This document shows positions 60,501-64,000 of a stretch of DNA of 64,000 nt, piece after piece. The DNA is from Tomocerus qinae (lineage: Eukaryota > Arthropoda > Collembola > Entomobryomorpha > Tomoceridae). The notes under the pieces were generated by a model. It had not been told where the DNA came from. It saw nothing but the letters and a program-made list of their open reading frames with translations, and made no database searches. The DNA is taken from the NCBI GenBank assembly GCA_020055645.1, contig CM034547.1, positions 620,001-684,000 on the forward strand. Direction: 5' to 3'. Numbering within the stretch: position 1 is the stretch's first letter; every line of letters starts with the position of its first letter. A program made the position numbers and the translations under genes.

Positions 60501-62920
60501 CCGCGCGCTCACTTTGTCTTCATTTTGATAGTCAAAGTGAAAAATGGGCATTGAAAAGTTCAATTGCGTTTCCTATAAGTTGTTAGCTGGATAGTATAAA
60601 ATATTTCACCCCGCTTCTACCAAATTTAAGATTTTATAGTAAAGCAAATAAAACCCGAAAATAACTATTAGAGGACGGAAATAAATCTATTTCGCATTTA
60701 TATTCAATTTTATAGTCAAACTTGCATTTTCCAATTTCTATTAATTTTGATAATTAATGTTGATCGATTTTGATTCTTTTTAGATTTTCATAGTCAAAGT
60801 TAATAAATTTTTATTTTATACTGATTTTCATACTCAACATTAATCCATTTTGATTTTGTGTTGATTTTCATACTCAACATTAACCAATTTTAATTTTATG
60901 TAAATTTTCATAGTCAACATTAATCAATTTTGATTTTGTGCTGATTTTCATACTCAACATTAACCAATTTTAATTTTATGTAAATTTTCAGTCAACATTA
61001 ATCAATTTTAATTTTATGTTGATTTTCATTGTCAACAGTAATCAATTTTGATTTTATGTTGATTTTCATATTCAACATTATTCAATTTTGATTTTATGTT
61101 AATTTTCATAGTCAACATTAACCAATTTTGATTTAATGCTGGTTTTCATAGTCAACATTAATCAATTTTAATTTTATGTTGATTTTTATAGTCAACATTT
61201 ATCAATTTTGATTTAATGCTGATTTTCATAGTCAACGTTAACCAATTTTGAACTTATGTTGATTTTGATAGTCAACATTAATCAATTTCGATTTTCTTTT
61301 GATTATGATACTCAAAATTAATGAATTTCGATTTTCGATGATTTTGATAGTCAACATCAATCTATTTTGATCTGCTGTTGGTTTTAATTTTGGATTATGA
61401 ATTATACTAGCCTAATTTGAATTAGTGTCCACTTTATTAATCAAAATCATAATTATTTCCACAATTGATTAACAAAAATGTGCACACGGTCCCCATTACT
61501 CAGGCGAGCTTCAGTTACGGCTTGCTGTAGGTTATTTATTGTAGAAGTGGTAGATGACTTACCTGGATAACACGGTGTTGACCAATGACGAATTCTAATT
61601 TCCAAGACCACGGATTGATGAAACACGACCAATCCGTTTCCAACATAGCAAAACTTCCATTGAAAACTCTGAACCTGTACGGCCGACTTCGAAATGGCTT
61701 CCCTTGTTCTTGCATTACTAACCAATACAATAATAAAAATGGCGTCAATAATACAACCACAGTATTTTGATCCCCATGTCTACTCCCCCACATACAGTAA
61801 CGCCCTACCCAAAATAACAAAAATTTTGCACCCAAGTTGGAGGAGCTAATGGCAATTTTTGGTGTGGATTCTACAAACTGCTGTTACTATTGACTCCAAA
61901 AGTGTTGAGTAGCCACACAAGACCGCATTCAAAAATCGGAACTTTTGGGTGCAAAATTTTTGTTATTTTGGGCAAGGCATTACTGTATGTGGGGGAGTAG
62001 CCATGGGGATCAAAATATTGTGAATACAACATTAATTTTGATAATAAACAATAGAATAGCTTTTTGGAATAATTTTATTTAATTATTTTCTACCTCCATA
62101 AACAACTTTCACATGACAAGGTCACATCAATTTTTAGAAAATGCTAGGTACTACATCATAATATTTCTCGCAAAATGTATTTTTGCCATTTGTGACTCAT
62201 TTTCGCCAAAATGAACTATGTTTTGGCGCTCTGCCAGCGTAGTCAATTACATATGCCAAAGTCGACGCCCTCGCCTCCCCCCCTCCCCGAAATAGTCCAT
62301 ATTGCTAACCTCCTTCGTAGATATCTTTCAGAAGGGCCATATCCTCTGGATGGTAATAGTCCAAGACCGAATTCCCGATCAGATCTTGTGGTAAGTGGCC
62401 CAAATAGCTAATTGCTTCGGTGTCCATATGTCCGAAATGACAACTAGCCGAATGTCGAGTCACAAATTTCCCAGCATTTGTTGGCACTTCTTCCGGATCT
62501 ACCAAAAATTTTATAGCTTATTCGATTTCTTAAATGTGTAAGTTGGAATTGAATTCATCGTTGACACTTATGAAAGTGGGATTTATCGTTGCAGGTTGCA
62601 TATATTCGTTGCATTTATCGAGTACTATTTTTCTGACCAACTTTCAACGCACAATACCCGACAAAATAATTTGGACGTACATTGATAGGCCGATTTGATT
62701 CTGGTGGCTACAATCACAAGATTGAAATTAACAGTGACTTTGGAGTCGTTGGGTGGAATGCGGACTTCGGAATTCGTCGTTTCTTCTATTTTCTTCAATT
62801 TCATTGTCAACTTGAATGGATAATACACAACTGTTTTATCTACAACTCCGAAACCGATGGACTTCAGACCTCGGTATTGACGCAAACGGCAAAAGAATTG
62901 CTCCGATTTTGTATTAGATC
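42340..62920 (-). CDS. per: PERIOD circadian clock protein, 5'-partial (12 exons in window)
   Basis: Exons in transcript order: 62920-62681, 62498-62310, 61717-61563, 54421-54302, 53769-53648, 53572-53414, 53161-53078, 52436-52328, 52207-51981, 44419-44226, 43416-42602, 42525-42340. All phases agree; 865 residues and the stop are in the window. PERIOD is the negative limb of the animal circadian oscillator: it dimerises through PAS domains, is phosphorylated by casein kinase 1 and, with CRY or TIM, represses CLOCK:CYCLE in the nucleus. Visible hallmarks: [11 protein letters not shown] (end of PAS-A), [20 protein letters not shown] (PAS-B), [30 protein letters not shown]-like [43 protein letters not shown], and the C-terminal PPWMEN...YRYKIP...NDQLCLLY block, the region that binds mammalian-type CRY in non-drosophilid insects. 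The bHLH-like region and most of PAS-A lie off the right edge. Confidence 0.92.
42602..43416 (-). CDS. per: period large 3' exon
   Basis: Codes 271 residues from [20 protein letters not shown] through a Ser/Asn/Glu-rich, probably phosphorylated region ([12 protein letters not shown]) to [20 protein letters not shown] and [17 protein letters not shown]. The last block is the conserved C-terminal domain lost in Drosophila-type short PERIODs. Acceptor ATTTTCAG; donor AAG/GTACAG. Confidence 0.93.
43514..43705. mobile_element. hAT-like MITE (GCCGCAGCCAGAAAAAA family)
   Basis: CAAGGCCGCAGCCAGAAAAA and TTTTTTCTGGCTGCAGCCCTG are inverse ends, with a G11 run and the CGCGCTTCGCGAAAA core inside. Same family as 50502-50608. 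Lies 97 bp from a period exon. Confidence 0.75.
43830..43856. repeat. Interstitial telomere-like (CCTAA)n
   Basis: Four to five CCTAA units with one break, about 125 bp after a MITE in a period intron. Confidence 0.65.
44226..44419 (-). CDS. per: period exon: Pro/Gln/Gly-rich segment
   Basis: Codes [20 protein letters not shown], then [10 protein letters not shown] and [12 protein letters not shown]. The acceptor CTGAAAAG/TGGGC was chosen because it alone restores phase with the upstream exon; an alternative AATTAG/GTGC would need another, unseen exon. The upstream splice is therefore the least certain in the model. Confidence 0.7.
44508..44927. mobile_element. 420-bp palindromic MITE at TTAA, copy 2
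   Basis: TTAAGAGCCCAGTTCCTTTA to the inverse GGAACTGGGCTCTTAA. Same length and structure as 22794-23213. Its end is 88 bp from the period exon at 44419. Confidence 0.85.
45085..45232. mobile_element. Small MITE with AGGCCCATATTTTTAA ends
   Basis: AGGCCCATATTTTTAATAA and its inverse TTAAAAATATGGGCCT, with inner CACTCTxxGAGAGTG inverse motifs. Target duplication unclear. Confidence 0.6.
45820..46345. mobile_element. Palindromic element with hAT MITE nested at its centre
   Basis: Arms 45825-45950 and 46205-46345 (GGAAATTCCCTAAGGATCTG / inverse; AAAATTCCACATTTTGGTCT / inverse) surround a CGTATCCAG-family MITE at 45953-46139. That MITE's flanks CTTGAAGA and GTTGAAGA differ at one base. Confidence 0.75.
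45953..46139. mobile_element. hAT-like MITE (CAAGCACGTATCCAG family), copy 2
   Basis: Same length (187 bp) and sequence family as 9790-9976, with CGCGCGAAGCGCGAAAA core. Near-perfect 8-bp duplication. Confidence 0.85.
46470..46700. repeat. Inverted repeat related to 45820-46345
   Basis: AACTTTCTTCATCGTTTCCT...GAAAATTTC is repeated inverted after a 60-bp centre. The flanking wording (CCTTAGGGACTTTGCG, TACTATGTGTGTAGG) is like the neighbouring palindrome. Confidence 0.6.
47341..48447 (-). mobile_element. HINE copy, reverse orientation
   Basis: Reading on minus: left end TTTTAGCTCGCTTCCTCAGG, GTCC-type tract, flank, about nine 40-bp core units (47560-47950), right flank and AGGCGAGCTTCTGTTACGGC with hairpin TACGGCTTGCAGTA. 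Head-to-head with the next copy. Confidence 0.85.
48536..49472 (+). mobile_element. HINE copy with 40-bp core
   Basis: Left end TTTAGCTCGCCTGAGAAAGC, (GTCC)5 at about 48580-48602, core units at about 48990-49330, right end with a GCGAGCTTCTGTTACGGCTT hairpin and GTAGGTTTTT. A complete example of the family. Confidence 0.9.
50349..50761 (-). pseudogene. Broken signal-peptide gene fragment inside a period intron
   Basis: A first exon (50761-50701) codes [20 protein letters not shown], a clear signal peptide. A 39-nt GT/AG intron follows. The second exon (50661-50349) continues in phase: [20 protein letters not shown], then [20 protein letters not shown] and [19 protein letters not shown], ending at a good donor (CCTG/GTAAGT). 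A 107-bp MITE with an 8-bp duplication sits in this exon and brings an in-frame stop, so the copy is inactive. I do not recognise the family: a small secreted or type I membrane protein with several Cys. It lies between two long inverted-repeat arms. It does not fit period by sequence or phase. Confidence 0.5.
50502..50608. mobile_element. 107-bp hAT MITE disrupting an exon
   Basis: CAGGGCCGCAGCGAGGGGG to TTTTTTCTAGCTGCGGCCCTG, flanked by ATCTCCAG and GTCTCCAG. Inside the second exon of the fragment at 50349-50761. Confidence 0.85.
50820..50977 (+). pseudogene. C-terminal exon remnant between inverted-repeat arms
   Basis: An open stretch codes [20 protein letters not shown], then [18 protein letters not shown] and SPETV-stop. 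The very basic start followed by an acidic tail resembles a cytoplasmic tail. The last codons (CCAGAAACGGTCTAA) are also present, inverted, at about 50267-50281, so the stop and the following sequence form the arms. The left end is not defined. It could be the 3' end of the gene whose 5' exons lie on the other strand here; that is inference. Confidence 0.35.
51421..51980. other. Period intron, no element resolved
   Basis: AT-rich; a short direct repeat CAGCCAATCAGAAGGCT-like at about 51508 and 51535. Nothing else supported. Confidence 0.4.
51981..52207 (-). CDS. per: period exon: NLS-like and HGVKR / LWPPFS motifs
   Basis: Starts [10 protein letters not shown], a likely nuclear-localisation cluster, then [13 protein letters not shown] and, near the end, [10 protein letters not shown]. 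Acceptor TTCCTAG; donor TATTG/GTAATT (phase 2). Followed by a 7.6 kb intron full of repeats. Confidence 0.9.
52328..52436 (-). CDS. per: period exon: HNEDMEK block
   Basis: Codes [20 protein letters not shown] and then [16 protein letters not shown]. This basic, helical block is one of the best-conserved PERIOD signatures outside the PAS domains. Acceptor ATTCTTTAG; donor GAG/GTTATT. Confidence 0.92.
53078..53161 (-). CDS. per: period small exon (84 nt)
   Basis: Codes [20 protein letters not shown] then LTEDVLSR. Acceptor TTGGCAG, phase 2 in and out. It leads directly into the RHNEDMEK exon, and [15 protein letters not shown] is a conserved PERIOD junction. Confidence 0.87.
53414..53572 (-). 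CDS. per: period exon: FFQSQPKTS / DESGE segment
   Basis: Codes [20 protein letters not shown], then a Ser/Gln-rich stretch ending YSSGSNQMF. The FFxSxPKT...SDESGE order follows PPSYN in insect PERIODs and lies in the phosphorylated region. The donor TTTTG/GTATAA was chosen because it keeps the frame into the next exon. Confidence 0.87.
53648..53769 (-). CDS. per: period exon with PPSYNELNY motif
   Basis: Codes [20 protein letters not shown] followed by [17 protein letters not shown]. The PPSYNxLNYxEN stretch is a conserved insect PERIOD element. Acceptor TTTTCTAG; donor GAG/GTAGAT (phase 2). Confidence 0.9.
54302..54421 (-). CDS. per: period exon after PAS-B
   Basis: Forty codons in phase 0: [20 protein letters not shown], then [19 protein letters not shown]. 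This continues HRVIQ with the GPxNPxVF motif seen after PAS-B in PERIOD proteins. Acceptor ATATTTCAG; donor GAA/GTATAA. Confidence 0.9.
54422..55790. repeat. Period intron with a direct duplication
   Basis: CTAATGTTTACCCATATTGG...TGCATTGCAACAAAATGCCG at 55388-55470 recurs with changes at 55609-55695. No exon found. Confidence 0.5.
55793..55945. mobile_element. 153-bp GC-rich hairpin MITE
   Basis: ACAAACAGAGTTGATGGCCG...GGCGGCCAGAA and its inverse with a short loop. The stem is about 65 bp, clearly richer in GC than its surroundings. Confidence 0.7.
56287..56461 (-). pseudogene. Exon-like open segment in the 7.1-kb period intron
   Basis: After an acceptor-like TTTATTTAAG the frame codes [40 protein letters not shown] and [20 protein letters not shown], ending near GCA/GTATTT. 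Composition is exon-like and GC-rich. It is not PERIOD sequence and would break period phase if included. A second short open piece ([20 protein letters not shown]) lies just upstream at about 56480-56575. Family unknown; a captured or degenerate exon is the likeliest explanation. Confidence 0.3.
56985..57515 (-). mobile_element. HINE left half, reverse orientation
   Basis: On minus: TTTTAGCTCGCCTGAGGAAG, GTCC-type tract, AACTTGGCATAAACAATGCC flank and about two core units. The right end is missing. Confidence 0.75.
57516..57781 (+). mobile_element. HINE flank fragment
   Basis: Left-flank sequence (ATGCCTATGGACCACTGACG...TTTGTCTTCATTTTGATAGT) without its end, wedged between two other copies. 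Confidence 0.65.
57782..59284 (+). mobile_element. HINE copy with long core
   Basis: Left end TTTTAGCTCGCCTGAATAAG, GTCC tract, a second internal left-flank fragment at 58024, about fourteen 40-bp units (58480-59095), then AGGCGAGCTTCTGTTACGGC and the TACGGCTTGCTGTA hairpin. Confidence 0.85.
59285..60100 (+). repeat. 40-bp minisatellite array with higher-order pattern
   Basis: About twenty units of CATTAATCAATTTTGATTTT + CTGTTGATTTTCATAGTCAA. A 4-bp insertion (AGTCAGTCAAC) at about 59528 and 59653, together with TAGTAAAC variants, shows a block of three units duplicated as one. Confidence 0.92.
60307..61534 (+). mobile_element. HINE copy with diverged core
   Basis: Left end TTAGCTCGCCTGAATAAGGC, GTCC5, flank, about fourteen diverged core units (60760-61380), and right end CAGGCGAGCTTCAGTTACGG with hairpin. 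Its right end is about 30 bp from a period exon donor. Confidence 0.88.
61563..61717 (-). CDS. per: period exon: PAS-B, second part
   Basis: Codes [20 protein letters not shown], then [20 protein letters not shown] and GQHRVIQ, the closing strands of PAS-B. The acceptor is ATTGGTTAG and the donor CAG/GTAAGT. Followed by a 7.1 kb intron. Confidence 0.93.
61756..62022. mobile_element. Palindromic MITE in a period intron
   Basis: Arms of about 90 bp: TATTTTGATCCCCATGTCTA...AAAATTTTGCACCCAA and its inverse at 61931-62022. Lies 39 bp upstream of the PAS-B exon at 61717 in transcript terms. Confidence 0.75.
62310..62498 (-). CDS. per: period exon: PAS-B, first part
   Basis: Codes [19 protein letters not shown] and then the PAS-B core [20 protein letters not shown], ending LLKDIYEG. 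The split Tyr codon from the previous exon gives SAYQYPEEVP. Donor G/GTTAGC, phase 1. Confidence 0.93.
62681..62920 (-). CDS. per: period exon: end of PAS-A and linker
   Basis: Codes [15 protein letters not shown], then [13 protein letters not shown] and the PAS strand [17 protein letters not shown]. The acceptor is AATTCAG and the donor CAAT/GTACGT (phase 1). This order is typical of PERIOD proteins just before PAS-B. Confidence 0.9.
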
Positions 62921-64000
62921 CTGAATTTTTATTTCAAAATAATAAATCATTGCAAAACGGATGTAAATATAGTCCTTATTAGTTAAGTTATTTCAAAATT
63001 TTAAGGCGCATAAACGGAAGAATTTGTAATTTTTAAAGTTGCTATATTATTACAGCCTTTTTAGAATTTTCTGGCGGAAACATTTTTAGGAATAATACAT
63101 TTTTAAAATTTGTAGCACTCTGTTACAATAACATCAAAAAATCCGAATATGAAATAACTCCGAAACTACCGATCTGGATAAAACAAAGAACAGAAGTCAA
63201 CAATCGCAGTATCTCGGGGGGGTTTTTGAATTTGTGAAAAAATCGAATTTCTTCCCTTTCAAAATGACGAAATAAATTTCGAAATAGACAGTTTTTCATA
63301 TAAGGAATTGTTTCATTAAAATTCTGCCCCATTAAAAATACGGCCCTTATAAAGTTATGATTTATAGACATAGAGATAAAATATATTTCAAAATCGTTGA
63401 ACTCCACGATATGTCAGATCAAGTTATATTTTTCGTCGAAAATTGGCTACGTAAAGGTGTTGTTCGCAATCTAAAGATATAATAAAGGCCAAGGAGCATA
63501 GACGTTGTCATAGTTCTGTAGCGTTTTATCAGGAGAGTCGAGTAAGGAATTTTACCATACGCGAATTTGAAGATTTATGGGAAGTTTTTTGGAAAACGTC
63601 CCCTACCCCTGTCTTTATCAATCTGCCATAAACATTGATTTCCTACTTGCTATCCTCCAATAATTTAATACGTAACCAACAGCATAGCAACCAGATATTC
63701 AGACGAAATTAGAAACAAAATGTCCCTTATAGGTCTTCAAAATCCCTTATGGATAATTCTCTACTTGGCTCTCCTTATTAACCGTCCAAGCTCCTTGGTA
63801 AAGGCCAAATATTACATATATTTGATATATCAGATACAGCGATTGTTGACTTCTGTTCCAAGTTTCATTCAAATCGGACTGGTAGTTTCAGAGTTATTTC
63901 ATGTTCCGATTTTTTTGTGTTAATTTTATATAGGGCCTGAAATACTGAAAAATGAATTTTTTTGACCATGCAAAGATGTTAGTTTACAATAATAAAGTGC
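62921..64000. mobile_element. Period intron with an inverted repeat
   Basis: No PERIOD exon recognised. An inverse pair at about 63140-63215 and 63835-63910 (AGAAGTCAACAATCGC / inverse, ATAACTCCGAAACTACCGAT-like) marks a foldback of about 770 bp. Confidence 0.5.

Noticed and set aside
61453-61835. Overlapping minus-strand frame reading [16 protein letters not shown]
   Set aside because: It is an alternative frame across the genuine PAS-B exon at 61563-61717.

Overview
The window is a stretch of AT-rich animal nuclear DNA, most likely from an arthropod. It has large intron-split genes with canonical GT/AG junctions, a PERIOD protein whose C-terminal end resembles that of non-drosophilid insects and crustaceans, and short interstitial (TTAGG)n tracts, the arthropod telomere unit. 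I cannot name the species.

Two genes converge. On the + strand (11023-40926) ten exons join in one frame into a protein of about 1977 residues: ankyrin repeats at the N-terminus, one 3.6 kb exon coding a Ser/Arg/Lys/Glu-rich low-complexity region with a 10-residue tandem repeat, and a conserved-looking helical and Cys/His-rich C-terminus. I do not recognise a named orthologue. On the - strand (62920 down to 42340) twelve exons encode the part of the circadian clock protein PERIOD from the end of PAS-A, through PAS-B, to the C-terminus; its N-terminal exons lie beyond the right edge. All splice phases agree in both models. About 1.4 kb separates the two stop codons.

Nearly all the rest is repeat-derived. 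(i) A family of Helentron-associated (DINE-1/HINE-like) elements has an 11-bp subterminal inverted repeat, a GTCC microsatellite, a 40-bp minisatellite core and a 3' hairpin. (ii) Several hAT-like MITE families have 8-bp target duplications, and MITEs with different ends share one internal core. (iii) Two 420-bp palindromic MITEs are flanked by TTAA. (iv) An element with long inverted repeats carries a THAP-domain ORF (P/THAP-like). (v) A 3.2 kb array of 31-bp units is interrupted by a mariner-like MITE and a 1 kb palindrome. (vi) Many foldback palindromes occur, one enclosing broken remains of a signal-peptide gene inside a PERIOD intron.

Layout: 1-11022 repeats and unannotated DNA left of the ankyrin gene; 11023-40926 ankyrin-repeat gene with repeat-filled introns; 40927-42339 convergent intergenic region; 42340-62920 period with a compact cluster of six exons (51981-54421) between two introns of about 7 kb full of repeats; 62921-64000 further period intron.
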